64,000 nucleotides of DNA from Gautieria morchelliformis (lineage: Eukaryota; Basidiomycota; Agaricomycetes; Gomphales; Gomphaceae). Every line of letters begins with the position of its first letter. Positions within the stretch are counted from its first letter, which is position 1. The DNA is taken from NCBI GenBank assembly GCA_015179125.1, contig WHVA01000116.1:62001-126000 (forward strand), written 5' to 3'. The translations under genes were made by a program, and so were the position numbers. The notes under the pieces are model-generated. The model had not been told where the DNA came from and made no database searches. It was given only the letters and a program-made list of their open reading frames with translations. Of the stretch, positions 1-10,939 are shown piece by piece.

Positions 1-886
1 GCTATTTGCTGCTCGCGCATTTCGCCAGCAGGCACGCCATCAAATATAATCGATACCATTCACCCGGCATAATGATTCATCATTAACCCCATCATCTTCT
101 TAATCCAACCCCATTGGGTGTTCGTATGACCAAAGTGTGGTTTCAGGATGTCCCTTCCATAGGCCGCGCGTGATCAACCCAGTAAACGAAGAGTCCGTGC
201 AGGGTAGCATGTATGCGTGTCCCAAGACATGGTTTTGTCCATAAGTGCCTTCGCCCCCTTTACTCTCCGTCATTTCATGTTCACATTCTCCCCTCACTCT
301 ATTGTATGTTTGTTCCATCTACTTAGTATCATGACTGCGCACCCCTATCCAACCCTGACTTGTGACGGCCTCTTTCCTATTCGCTGATACCTTACGGGCA
401 TTCGATATAAGTAGTTTACATTCGCATGTATATTCTCCAGTTCAATTATCATACATCGTTCATCTTGTGCAAATTTGACCTCGCTGTGGTCATCGTCTTA
501 AGCCTTCTCTTGGAGATTTCCATCTTCGACTAGCAGAGAACTTAGGTGCCACTGGTGAGTTCTCATACTTCATCTTCGTTACCTTAGCCTTTGAACCATT
601 TTCTGTGCTGTTGGCGAAGGGCTCCGAAGGAGCACCTTCGCCAGCAAAGGGATTGTCGAGACTTAGACAGCCCTTCCATGACACCTTGCACGTTACATCG
701 TCAAGTGCCACGGGCTATTTCGCTACGACTGTAGATAGGGTGAGCCCCGCTCGGGCAACCCTCTTACCTTGTGAACATTCATCGGTTCATCTATTCGCCG
801 AACGGCATACTTATTCGCACAAGTTATTTGGGCATTCGCTGTGTTCACTAATACACGATATTAACGCCTGAAAACCAATCTTGACA
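1..886 (+). mobile_element. LTR-type repeat copy A (left end outside window)
   Basis: This segment matches three further copies in the window (16309-17550 reversed, 25392-26421, 28517-28956 reversed). The family runs from TGTCATGAC to ATCTTGACA, so it has TG..CA ends and short inverted termini, and the 25392 copy has a 5-base target duplication. These are the marks of an LTR, here solo or cut off by the window edge. A GATATAAGTAG stretch near 405 could be its TATA element. No coding domain is visible, so the parent retroelement family is unknown. It is a fossil. Confidence 0.65.
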
Positions 887-1057
887 AAGGCCATCTTCAA
901 GCACAACAAGTACATCGTCACTTTCTTCTCTTACTTGTGGCTGTCTACAATCGCAGGATCAATCACAGTCCCCTTCACCATCTCTGGAAGTCACATCGGG
1001 AATACCAATCATTGCATCAATACCGCAGTAAAGCCTTTCAGCTCCACACTGCAGTAA
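887..1057 (+). pseudogene. C-terminal fragment of a 7TM-type membrane protein
   Basis: An open frame of 56 codons begins exactly where LTR copy A ends and stops at TAA 1055-1057. It reads KAIFKHNKYIVTFFSYLWLS, followed by a short loop with the motifs SITVPF, SGSHIG and CINT. This pattern (TM helix, then HIG.T..CINT) resembles the many uncharacterised seven-helix proteins of agaricomycetes, recalled from memory. The upstream part is cut off by the LTR, so this is a remnant rather than a gene. The family assignment is an inference; the open frame and its junction with the LTR are seen directly. Confidence 0.45.
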
Positions 1058-2240
1058 CTGAGGGCACTTAATATAAGTACATTATGCACCAATTTTTCAG
1101 TGCCCAAGTTACTGATAATAAGTAATCGGGGAGCAGATTTTTGATGCTTCCTCTCGATAAGCTTGGTACCGAAATCTAGTAGCTAGAATGTCCGCTTTCA
1201 GTGTCCTAGAACACTGATTTTCAGTTCTTAAGTTACTTATAAATGGTACTTTAGAACACAATATAACAGTGCTTTCTATTACTGAAAGACAGAAATACAT
1301 AGATTGAAAGCTATGTCCCAACCCACCCAATGTCGCCCTATGCAGCTGCTGATAGAGTATTTGACATTCCAAACAGGTTCGCAGCAGCATTTCCACCCTA
1401 AAAGAGCAGTCGCGGCGATTGGTCTTTCAGGGTACTACAGGACTCGTTGGAACAGTGCACGGTCAGCCGCCCCCCCCCCCCCCCCTCTCTCTCTCTCTAT
1501 GGTATGCCCTAGGTCAGATCGCGAGATCGAGTCCGTGGATGACAAACACAGCAGCGGAGGCTCGGAGTGCTTCTTGACTGAAACCCATGGCACTCACAGT
1601 GATAGCATGCTGACTGGTTGAAGTGCAGTGCGCACAGATGATAATCAGCAGGCTGAACCATGAATTACTGTCATCTGGGCTCAGCTAGCGCTGGCTCAGC
1701 TTCCTTGTCCTCACGGACCTTGAGCAGAGCACCCTCAGCGTCAAGCTCTCACCCCAGAGTGCCCGAGTCTGCAGTCAACGAGTCTGCACGATAATCGATC
1801 ACTGTGGATAGTGAATCCATTGAAACCTAGTGGGTTTACCCACGGGGTTTCTGTTTTCAGTGGGTACATCATTGAAACAGCCCCCATTGAAACAAACCAA
1901 TGAAATTATTCAAGTGGTTGGACCAGTAGAATTTTCAGTGGCTTTGTCACTTAGTTTCCGTGCCATAGGAACTACATATTCAATGTAATTATCATGAGAA
2001 TTTCAGTGCTCAAAGGCCTGGATTGCCGTTGTTCGCACACTTAAAAATTTTCAAGATAGCTCATGGAGCACTCAGTGAAATCCAGTGAATTAATATATAT
2101 ATTTCTGGGCAAATATACTGAAGTTTCCATATATGTATCAATGAATTTCCATGCTTGAGGTGCCGGAATGCTACTGCGGCCCCAAGTGACAACTGTTTTT
2201 GAGATACAGCACTAAGTATAGACTCTAAGTGTGAAAAGAC
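1058..2240. other. Non-coding stretch with repeated TTCAGTG and CATTGAAA words
   Basis: No gene is visible. The word TTTTCAGTG or TTCAGTG recurs near 1096, 1196, 1854, 1931 and 2002, and CATTGAAA near 1820, 1870 and 1887. Such word clusters just outside a CACTA-type transposase gene could be subterminal transposase-binding repeats of the neighbouring Plavaka element. A terminal inverted repeat was not delimited. Confidence 0.4.
1470..1498. repeat. C-run and TC microsatellite
   Basis: A run of 16 C is followed directly by about six TC units. It is a simple-sequence tract in non-coding DNA. Confidence 0.9.
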
Positions 2241-2248
2241 TCCTACTA

Positions 2249-5200
2249 CTAGTCCGCCTCCATTCCATCCCCACCCAGATCATCTTCGAACACAGTCCGC
2301 ATGTAGTCGCCACTTTGATCGATGATGCCCCACCGTGAGTCACTCACATGGACACGACCTACGGCACATTGAATGGCATTAAGGTTGATGAATATAGACA
2401 GGTTTGTCCTCTCATAGGACACTATGGACATGGCAGCGTCTCCACCCGGGGGTTGCTTTGGCAAGTGTGAACGAGTGCTATCAAGTAAGTTGTTTCCCAA
2501 TCAAGTCCTATGGCACAGGATGGAGGTAGAGTACACCTGAGCGCAAATTCAAACTGCCCATAGAAAATTTGAGCTTCATATTCTGGTAGACGGCACCGAT
2601 TTCGAGTGTTCTTGTCAACGAGAAGTGTATACTAGCATAGGCCTAGCTGAGTGAAAGAAACTGTGCCAGGAGAAATAGTACCAACACACCTTAATGAATG
2701 AATTATCCCGAGCATCTGAGGGCAAATTGCTACTGCCGCGAATGACATTGCCACCGTCCCCAATCTGCACTTTACCCCACCATGTCATTTCTTCAGGTAA
2801 GATCTGCTTAACAGTGCTGACAGTGCGATTGAATGTTGTGCTGAAGAACACGGCCACCTTCTTCAGTATGACAGTGTCTGGCCGATACCGTGTTTGCTAG
2901 GGCCAGCGTAGGTAGAGACCGGGATCTACCCAAAATGGGATACGTTAGACCAGTGGTATCGCTGTCAACAGAGCATCCGTACAGTCTGTAATGACCTCCT
3001 CTTTCCCAGACATCCCACTTGCCGGCTTCTTGAGTTGAAGCACATTCGAAAGTTGGTATCGAGCCGTTATTTGTGCCAGCTGGCTCAGCTGGAGTATGCG
3101 CTTGTTAAGGCGCACATGTGGCCTACGTTTGGACTTGATTGCTGGCATAAGCAGGCCACAGAAGCGTTCCATCACAAACGACCAGTTGACCCATACTGGG
3201 CCGGTGCGTTCGATGTCGTCTGGGATGTGAAGGAGCACATGCAACGTAATGCGACATGCGGTAAGTCGCTCCTTGTGGTATTGGTAATAGAGCCTATATT
3301 CAGCACCGTATACCTTTAGTATTTGTAGCTTCGAAATAGACACATGACTTACTTCTCGAATTCTTCTACATAGTCAATAATCTTGACATGTAATGCTGGG
3401 AGCTCTGCCCTTTTGATATCAAATTGAAGCACAATCTTGATGATTTCCACAAGTTTCATCATGTGCACATAGTACTTGTTCTTGCGAAACCGATTATGCA
3501 GGAGGTGAGGGGCAAGAAAAAGAAACCAGAAGGACCATGCCTCAGCCGTGAAGAGGTGCGAGTCCACGTTGATGTTTTGGAGTGTCAAGACAAATGCAGA
3601 CAGGATAGTCTTAACAGCCGCCACTGTTTCTAACCTGATTTTTTCCCAGACAGACTTGGCAAGCAAGTATTCACCCATCCCCTTGTCAAGAGGGGTCACG
3701 TATTTACCTTTCCCAAATTTCCCCTTCCATAGAAGCACAAGGTTCAGGATGTGATTCTCGAAGAGGAGATGCATCCCTTCGAATAGGAAGCTGGCAGTTC
3801 GAGACATGGAAGGGAGTTGGAATAGAACCGAATCACCATTGACTCCATAGAGCCGGCCACGTCAATCATGTTCTTTCTTAGTAGGGGCAGACCTGATTTC
3901 TAGGAGTTGCCTGGGTATTTCTTCATCGGTGTGCATGGGGAGGTTATGCGGATCCCATTCCAACCCTGCACGTGCTTGTGGGGTTCCTATCGGAGGTCGC
4001 AGTGGCACATAGTAATTTGTTTTCTTGGCTATTATGCGCCAGAATCCCTGTATGCGACAGAGGTGACAAGGAGAGAAGGCGTTCGGGCCCTTCATGCATG
4101 ATGTGTATCATATGGCAAGCATATCCCCCGAGTTAACGATGCAATATGCTCTCATCAGAAACTTCAATTCACTCAGGGCATCGAACATCCAGACTCCAAC
4201 AGCTAGCCATTTGAATTGTTGTGTTGTAGGGTGCATGAATGAATTAAAATGTTTGGGAGTGTTTGGCCCTCCAATGATGAACAGGGGCATCACATACTCC
4301 ATGTGGGTTCAGAGCTCAGGAGAAAAGGCATAAATGACGGCAATGAAGGGCCACACAGTGGCTTTTCCTTTGTGAGCACGCTTGAATATCTGTACGCCAT
4401 CGCCTAAGATTCCGATTGGTATGTCACACCAGTCCTCAAAGAAGCAATGCTCATACTCAATGCCATCGATGACAACTCGCGTCTTGAGTAGGCTCTTATA
4501 GTGGGAGCTGTCGAAGACATCACTGATATATTCGTTAGAGGTGTCATGCGCAGTTCGATAACGAAGGTTCTTGACGAACTCCTTGTTCTGGAACAATGCT
4601 TGGAGATGGAAGACCAGAGGAATGGTCTCAAAAAGTGCCTGGGGCTTGCCGTTAGGGGAGAAGTGAGGCTGGGCACAGTATGGACAGGCCTGTTGCTCAG
4701 TGTTCGTCTGCATATGCGCAACAGTTTTGGGGGCAGCAGTCGGTAAGGATTGGTTGTATGCCCGATAGTATTGCCATTCTCCTGTGTAGCACATACAGTG
4801 ACTGCGGTTTGATTTTCTCGGAGTATGCAGCACGAAAACGTTCATAGAAGTGTCATGTGAGATGGAAAGTGAGCCGCAATGCGAACATCTTGATGTTATC
4901 GATATCTTAAGGTGTCAAAATATTCTGCACTACATTGATACACTTAGTGACTAGTCTAACGGTGCCATTCAAAGAAGTCAGGACATACTTTGCAAGTTCT
5001 TGCCGACATCCAGAGCATCCTCATGCCATTGTTCCAATAACTCTGCCACTTCCTCAGCATTCAGGTCTTCATCCTCATCATCATCCCAGCCCTTGCTAGT
5101 ATCTTCTTCATTGATGCCATGAGAGTTGTCACCATCGCTGCTGGGGTCCGAGGAACTGTTGTCAAAGTCACTCGGATACTGAATCAAGTCGTCCTGATGG

Positions 5201-5623
5201 GACTCGGGTTCATCATGGGGTTGACCTATAGGTTCTGAAGGAAACTGGAAGGGATCCGATGGTGTATCGACAGTATCGTGGGTGGACTTAGATGGGGGGC
5301 CTTCTGCAGATGGTCCAGCGGTCACAGGATTAGCCCCAGCTTGCAGACCATCTACACCTTCAAGAAACAAAGGTTTCATGTCAATATTTACAACCGTACT
5401 TACAATAAATTAGTACGAACCTTGGGCGATCGCATTATATACTGTAGCGATCTTGCAAGCCATTGATGGCTTCTTCCACCTGTGCTTGCGAGCTTGAATC
5501 TCTGATATCATCTTCTTGCAGCAAGGACATAGAACCTGAGGCATGTTGGGGATACACAGGCAGAGCGACCACAACAACATGCACGACATGGCCAGAATGC
5601 AAGTCATCATGTGACCTTGCAAA
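2249..5623 (-). pseudogene. Plavaka-type (CACTA superfamily) transposase, decayed
   Basis: Read on the minus strand, successive open pieces give a Plavaka transposase in order. There is a Cys pair (CPCCKK) near 5530, an acidic Ser/Asp linker (4978-5357), CPYCAQPHFSPNGKP and DGVQIF (4309-4845), PLFIIGGPNTPKH (about 4280), an alpha-helical block (3349-3807), the LLHIPDDIERTGPVWVNWSF block (about 3200) and a terminal RWGIIDQSGDYMRTVF (about 2310). Two introns fit well: 5358-5420, and 3294-3352, whose removal joins VEEFEK to LYYQYHK. Further frame breaks between blocks suggest that it no longer makes a full protein. Family knowledge: Plavaka are DDE transposases common in agaricomycetes. The termini of the element were not found. 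Confidence 0.8.
3294..3352 (-). other. Intron in Plavaka transposase
   Basis: On the minus strand it has donor GTAAGT, a TACTAAA branch-like site and acceptor TATAG, 59 bases long. Removing it keeps the frame and joins two conserved blocks, which supports the gene model. Confidence 0.75.
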
Positions 5624-5735
5624 TCGCGTGTAGGCGCCTAGGCACGTGTTTGTGCACGTGCACAAATGACCTTGCGTTTTCTTATCTCATCCTTTCTCGC
5701 ACCTTCTTCCCCATCTCTCATACTCACTCTCAGAG

Positions 5736-6111
5736 ATGCTGTCAAGCGCTTCAAGCAGCAAGAAGAAAAAGGCTCAGGCTCAGGCTGGAATGGGGATGTT
5801 GACCACCGAACTCCAGAGGCGTTTGGATGAACAAGACTCGATGATCAAAATGCTCGTCGCCCAAAATAAGAAGAAGAGGAAGTCAGCTCACGTGGAATCA
5901 GACGATGAGGATGCAAATGGGTCCAGTGATAACGATGATGATAATGAGGGTAAGTAACTCTTTATATGTATGCCGCTTTTTCTCCCTTCTATGCTTCTTT
6001 GCAGATTATACTAGCTCAGAGTCTGTATGGGAACTGCTGTTCAACCAGCATACTATATGGTCTCGGATCAAGCTGTGCAACCAGCATTCAAATGTCTCTT
6101 TATTGTAAATT
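5736..6111 (+). CDS. 5' exons of an unknown Lys/Asp-rich gene
   Basis: The ATG at 5736 opens a frame with a Lys-rich stretch (SSKKKKAQAQ), a short predicted coiled coil (TTELQRRLDEQDSMIKML) and an acidic Ser/Asp tail. An intron at 5950-6004 (GTAAGT..TTGCAG) leads to a second open piece ending at 6108. This layout, a coiled-coil N-terminus before a basic stretch and a GYNLQ..MGL domain, recurs in agaricomycete proteins of unknown role. The matching downstream part seems to be the frame at 7373-8482. The intervening LTR-like segment may have split the gene. No function can be assigned. Confidence 0.45.
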
Positions 6112-6439
6112 TGTAGTCTGCATCAAAGGCCTTTAAAAACAACCAATTATCGCCATTATAAAAATGTCTACTGTCCTCATAAGGCCTATTCAAACATCCC
6201 TCTAATTAACTATGAATTTTACCTATTTTTCTGAGGCTGTCTTCACTCAAACTCACTTATTTCTGTGCAGCAGAGTTGTGGATACGCACGTCCCCACAAC
6301 TCTGTTTCGGACTTCCGATTTCAAACTCCGACCGGACGCTCGCGTCACTTGCGGCTTGTGCACCCACGGTCACCCACAAATCCGGTCAGGTGGCTCCTTC
6401 AGACTCAGCCTCTGAGTTTGAAAAGCCTAGTCATTTGCT

Positions 6440-7270
6440 TGTACAGCCTCAATGACTCAACTGACTCATGCACACCCTGGTGAGTCACATGCACATGACT
6501 CACCCAAGCTGTCATGAATCACATGGGCCCAATTAATGACTCATTCCTGACAAATCAAGCCCTGATTGGTGGAAAACCTAGTGGAGTCACCAGTAGGAGT
6601 CATTTTCAGTCACTGTGAGTCATTATGAGTCAGACAGAACCTTCCCACACCTTCCGAAAGCTTCTTCGTGACTCATTCCCCCATTCCATTAATAGATAGA
6701 AGGTCCTACCGCTTAGTTAAGCACCTGTACAATACAATATAAAAGGAGGCCCCTTTTGCCTGCCTTTCATCAGCCAATCTACCCATCTTCTATCCTACAC
6801 GTGACCTCGTGTGACTTGCATCTTACTAAGCTGCTAATCCCAGCTAGGGTTATTCACTTAATTTAGTGTCTAATTCCTTGTTAAGTAGTTACTTTACTGC
6901 TTAGCCACTTGGACTAATCCTCCGGGTGTAATTCTACAGAGTGAGTCTGTCAATTGAAAGTCTTTCCATTCGCACTCCAATACCCGAGACGATCTAGTCA
7001 GTCAATTTTCCTGATTAGAGACTTTCACAAGTCGCTTTGTTCACAAAACTCGTCCTATTGCTGTGCGCTGGTAGATTATCAGGGCAGTCCATTTATAAAC
7101 TCGCCTGCTAAGTACATTCCTTTATATTTTGGAATACGCTTGGACCCTGATAGTGTCCTCAAACCTACAGTCTTTTAGTTTATTGTTCAGTGCTGCTAAG
7201 AAATGCATTGCCTTCCATCCGTATTAACTTGGACTAGTTCTTACGTGGATTGCAACCAAGGTACAAATAT
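6440..7270 (+). mobile_element. LTR-like, promoter-bearing insertion (tentative)
   Basis: This non-coding segment separates two parts of one apparent gene. It has many GAGTCA/TGACTC words (6450-6680), a TATA box (ACAATATAAAAGGAGG near 6735), a pyrimidine-rich start region and several CTTACTAAG-like words, the architecture of a fungal LTR U3-R-U5. I found no target duplication and could not fix the ends, so it may be ordinary regulatory DNA. Treated as a fossil. Confidence 0.3.
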
Positions 7271-7372
7271 TAAATTATTTCCGGAGTTGTGCTGCAGCAT
7301 TGTGTAATATTCTTTGAGTCTCATAAACGACACGTTCTGATAGATTGAAGTGTTAGCAATAACACCAAAGTC

Positions 7373-8482
7373 TTGAAGGGTTCCAAAACAGAGTCCGAAG
7401 AAGAAGAACATCGCAGCCATCGCAAGCACAAGCACAAGCATAAGCACAAGCGTAAGCACAAGCGTAAGCACAAGCGTAAGCACAAGCGTAAGCACAAGCG
7501 TAAGCACAAGCGTAAGCACAAGCGTAAGCACAAGCGTAAGCACAAGCGTAAGCACAAGCGTAAGCACAAGCGTAAGCACAAGCGTAAGCACAAGCGTAAG
7601 CACAAGCGTAAGCACAAGCGTAAGCACAAGCGTAAGCACAAGCGTAAGCACAAGCGTAAGCACAAGCGTAAGCACAAGCGTAAGCACAAGCGTAAGCACA
7701 AGCGTAAGCACAAGCGTAAGCACAAGCGTAAGCACAAGCGTAAGCACAAGCGTAAGCACAAGCGTAAGCACAAGCGTAAGCACAAGCGTAAGCACAAGCG
7801 TAAGCACAAGCGTAAGCACAAGCGTAAGCACAAGCGTAAGCACAAGCGTAAGCACAAGCGTAAGCACAAGCGTAAGCACAAGCGTAAGCACAAGCGTAAG
7901 CACAAGCGTAAGCACAAGCGTAAACGTACACTGATCTCCAGACCATTCGGAACTGCCGGCAAAAAGGGTGATGGGTTATTCGGCAGCAAAGGATACAACC
8001 TCCAGGATCACATGGGTCTCACGGATGATAATCAGCGCTATTTGGACATCAGGGTAAGTGATTGTATCCAGAAATGTCTGCAATGTCTTAAAAATCCACA
8101 TGGCGCGCAGGCTACAGTGCGCGACCAGATTGCACACTATCGACTCCAGGGGAAGAAACGTAAACAAGACCCTAAAGACATGGCGGCCATTTACGTTGCC
8201 GTTAATGAGTTTGGCATCGTTAAAATGGCCTGTTTGTTGACATTTTGCACCAGGTTGAAAAGAAATACCCTGAGCTCAAGGATTTCCCAAAGACACTTAT
8301 TTAGTGAGGCATGGCAGATGCAAATGCCAGTCTTATATAATTCATACATGCAGTATAAGTATGGTGTTCATGCATTGATAACTCAAGGTGGTTCAAAATA
8401 TGTATATATTTGTGTCCTGGGGATCGAAGGTAAGTCTTCTAATAGTAGCTACATCATTCGCATTGATTTCCGAAGGTTATGA
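7373..8482 (+). CDS. Hypothetical protein with about 40 tandem KHKR repeats and a GYNLQ domain
   Basis: The frame reads SKTESEEEEHRSHRKHKHK, then about 40 copies of Lys-His-Lys-Arg, then RPFGTAGKKGDGLFGSKGYN, LQDHMGLTDDNQRYLDI and HYRLQGKKRKQD. The part after the repeat resembles a domain found in many uncharacterised agaricomycete proteins (R-P-x-G-x-A-G ... G-Y-N-L-Q-x-x-M-x-L), known to me only as a recurring pattern. The start used is nominal; real 5' exons probably lie at 5736-6111. GTAAGT-like donors after 8051 and 8430 suggest further introns. The neighbouring KDZ gene follows on the same strand. The basic repeat would bind nucleic acid or act as a nuclear signal by charge alone; this is inference. 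Confidence 0.5.
   Translation: MKGSKTESEEEEHRSHRKHKHKHKHKRKHKRKHKRKHKRKHKRKHKRKHKRKHKRKHKRKHKRKHKRKHKRKHKRKHKRKHKRKHKRKHKRKHKRKHKRKHKRKHKRKHKRKHKRKHKRKHKRKHKRKHKRKHKRKHKRKHKRKHKRKHKRKHKRKHKRKHKRKHKRKHKRKHKRKHKRKHKRKRTLISRPFGTAGKKGDGLFGSKGYNLQDHMGLTDDNQRYLDIRVSDCIQKCLQCLKNPHGAQATVRDQIAHYRLQGKKRKQDPKDMAAIYVAVNEFGIVKMACLLTFCTRLKRNTLSSRISQRHLFSEAWQMQMPVLYNSYMQYKYGVHALITQGGSKYVYICVLGIEGKSSNSSYIIRIDFRRL
7420..7926 (+). repeat. 12-base minisatellite AAGCACAAGCGT, about 42 units
   Basis: From about 7441 to 7920 the 12-base unit is repeated 40 times with no visible change. A few variant units (CAT or AAG in place of CGT) sit at the left edge and one variant (AAACGT) at the right edge. The unit length is a multiple of three, so copy-number change keeps every frame open on both strands, which explains the long reverse-strand frames here. 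Confidence 0.97.
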
Positions 8483-8499
8483 ACCCGCACGAGGATTAC

Positions 8500-10939
8500 C
8501 TCAGGATGAATGGTATGACTATCCAAACAAAACTCTCTGGTTTCATGGTCTTTTGGGAGCATCACCATTACAACCGCCATACCTATTCCGACCCTGGAGC
8601 TTTATCGGCGATGCCAGCTTCGGTGCCCCCAATTCAGTGTGCAACAGTGGATGAAGGTCAATATACTTCAACACTTTGGGAGCAATTTCCAATGCATTCA
8701 ACGCATACCTTGATATATTATGTCATGTGGATAAGACCCTGAAAATGGCTCTGGGCCGTGATGGACCTACATGGCATATCCTTCACAGCTGCCCACCATG
8801 TCAATATAAAGTACATGATGCCATCAATTTGTATATTTTTATCTCAAGCCGAAATTCACAGCTTGAGGGGGAAGCTCCACTTAACCCATCGATCATGGGT
8901 GCCTTGGACAGTAACAATAGCCTGAAGCGATTTGTCAGGGCTGATCGACAGTCAGACATGCTCACCTTCAACAGCAACTACTTCCTTTCTCGGGAGACTG
9001 TTGATCAAGTTGCACACGAGGTCAAACGCAAAGTCAAGACATCAGACAATGAATCTGTAACTATGCTTCTTTGACGTTAGTATGTCATTTAAGACATGAT
9101 CCAGGTTGAAGTTGAGATAGAGGGTGACCCCACTGATGGACATTCAAGTGTGGCCACTTGTTTGGATCGCTGGCATGCAGCAATGGCCATATGCTCAAGG
9201 GCATGTAAAATGCTTTTGAGGAGACAGGTGTCTTTGTATCAGTGTGTCGGCATGGCTTCATTTGGACAATTGTGGACATGATAAGAGGTGGCGAACTGTG
9301 CGTATTATCTATCTATATTGTGTTATATTATTCACTAACACAGGCATCAGGGCAAAATACCCATTGGCCACCATAGATAGGTTGCTATCAGTGCTCCCTC
9401 CAGGTCTTGGGCTTGGTTATGACATCGCTTGCTCCTTTTCCACAATGCTGAGGCAGAGTTCGCTTGGTAAGAGGCAACAGATGACTGGGCTGCGCATGGT
9501 AGTCCCTGCATTCCATGGGCATGCACATAACAGGTTTTGCCAGCTAGGTTTTCATATTCTTATGTTTCATGGGTTTGGCTTGGAGGACTGGAAACATGTA
9601 AACACCTGTTTTTGGCTTCAAATAGTGTTGCTCGGCTCATGCGGCATGCAACCCAGTTCCATCGCCGGCAGTTCATTGACATGTTCTTCCACCAATGAGA
9701 TGCGGAAAAGTATGAGCACCTGGGTAAGACAGGTTTTAAATTGTGGATAGCAGGCACTCATTCGCACTTTAGGTCAGTTTTTGCTTAACAACTACAAGCA
9801 GGCATTAGAAATACTTTGTGATATGCCTGTTTGCATCCAAAGCCTGCTTCCAGGACGGCATATATCAGATGCCCAGTTCTCAACATGGCTTCAAGAAGAA
9901 CACAAATATCTCAACTCAAAGAAAAGTGAACCGGAAAAGGATATCTTAGCTACCCAGTACGTTGGATTGCTCAGCAAACATGAAGAAGCCCACAGTCTCT
10001 GGGAGTCCTCTCAAAAGCTCGCAGCGCAAGCAACCCGGGCTACCGATCAGGCACGTTTGTGCCAGGTCACCCACGATGCATGGGAGGGTGTGGTTTTCCT
10101 TCAGAAGGAACTTCAGCAGGTTGAGGAAAACTTAGACATAGCCACACGATGGTCACCCGAACAGCCTGAATACCAGCATGCAGCTGATTATATCTGTACC
10201 TGCAAGTTTCAAGTTGCAGTTGACAAGCTTGAGGGGCTCGTTGTGCAGCAGCTATTTGAACTAACAAACGCAAATGTATCACAGACAGGTATGGACATTG
10301 AGACACTGCATCCTGGCATCCTACTAATCTACAAAAGGCTACAAGATGCGCATATATCCAAGGCACTACAAGATTGAAAGCAATTGAAGGTGTACAATGA
10401 CGCAGCTCTCACCCTTGACCCTCCACGTCCCAAGCTCACTTGGTCACAAATTGTAGAATATACGACTCCCGTGGAATTTGAGCTCTTACAATCAGGGGCC
10501 CATGATGACATCTGTAACCTGGATTCGGCAAAAGCCAGACATCAGGAAGCTGGTATTTGCCAGCTGAAAATCTTACATGCGCAGGAGGAGCTTCAGAGGT
10601 TAAACATTAAGGTGAAATGCTTGGTGACCGACCTGGACCATCAATGATGAGGCCAGTCTGGATACAGCAATTACAAAGTGTCAGGGCTCAAATCCGCTGC
10701 TGGCCAAGGCAATGAGGGGTTTTATTGCCAAGCAGAAATGAGTGAACCGCCGTGTGCAAGCTACTCTGCACAACATATATGACCTTGATGGATACTCAGG
10801 TGAGGCTGGGATTGGACAGTGGGAGGCAGAAGATCAGGATGGTGTCAACGAATATCTGGGCTCAGAACAGGATGAGGAAATAGATGATATGATCAATGAC
10901 ATTTTTGAAGGGGTTATGAAGTTAACACTAGCTGAATAG
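8500..10939 (+). pseudogene. KDZ-family transposase, interrupted frames
   Basis: Blocks in order match KDZ (Kyakuja-Dileera-Zisupton) transposases: ALGRDGPTWHILHSCPPCQY (about 8745), MGALDSNNSLKRFVRADRQS (about 8897), FNSNYFLSRETVD, GDPTDGHSSVATCLDRWHAA (about 9122), a CRHGF..IVDMIRGGELRAKYPLA region, LGYDIACSF (about 9412), AFHGHAHNRFCQLGFH (about 9510), LNNYKQALEILCDMP (9785), RWSPEQPEYQ and KLEGLVVQQLFELTNANVSQ (about 10240). The C-terminus has VEYTTPVEFELL, then RVQATLHNIYDLDGYSG and an acidic tail ending at TAG 10937. An intron near 9297-9343 fits. Several frame switches or stops (for example around 9600-9780, 10375 and 10647) indicate decay. The usual N-terminal Cys-cluster domain is not recognisable upstream. 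Confidence 0.82.

Noticed and set aside
6440-7270. Exact LTR boundaries TGTACAG..GGTACA for the promoter-like segment
   Set aside because: Flanks TTGCT and AATAT do not match, so no target duplication supports these ends.
7241-7998. Three long reverse-strand frames (LVLT, RLCL and AYAC repeats)
   Set aside because: They are the antisense of the 12-base minisatellite, which is open in every frame because its unit has a length divisible by three and contains no stop.
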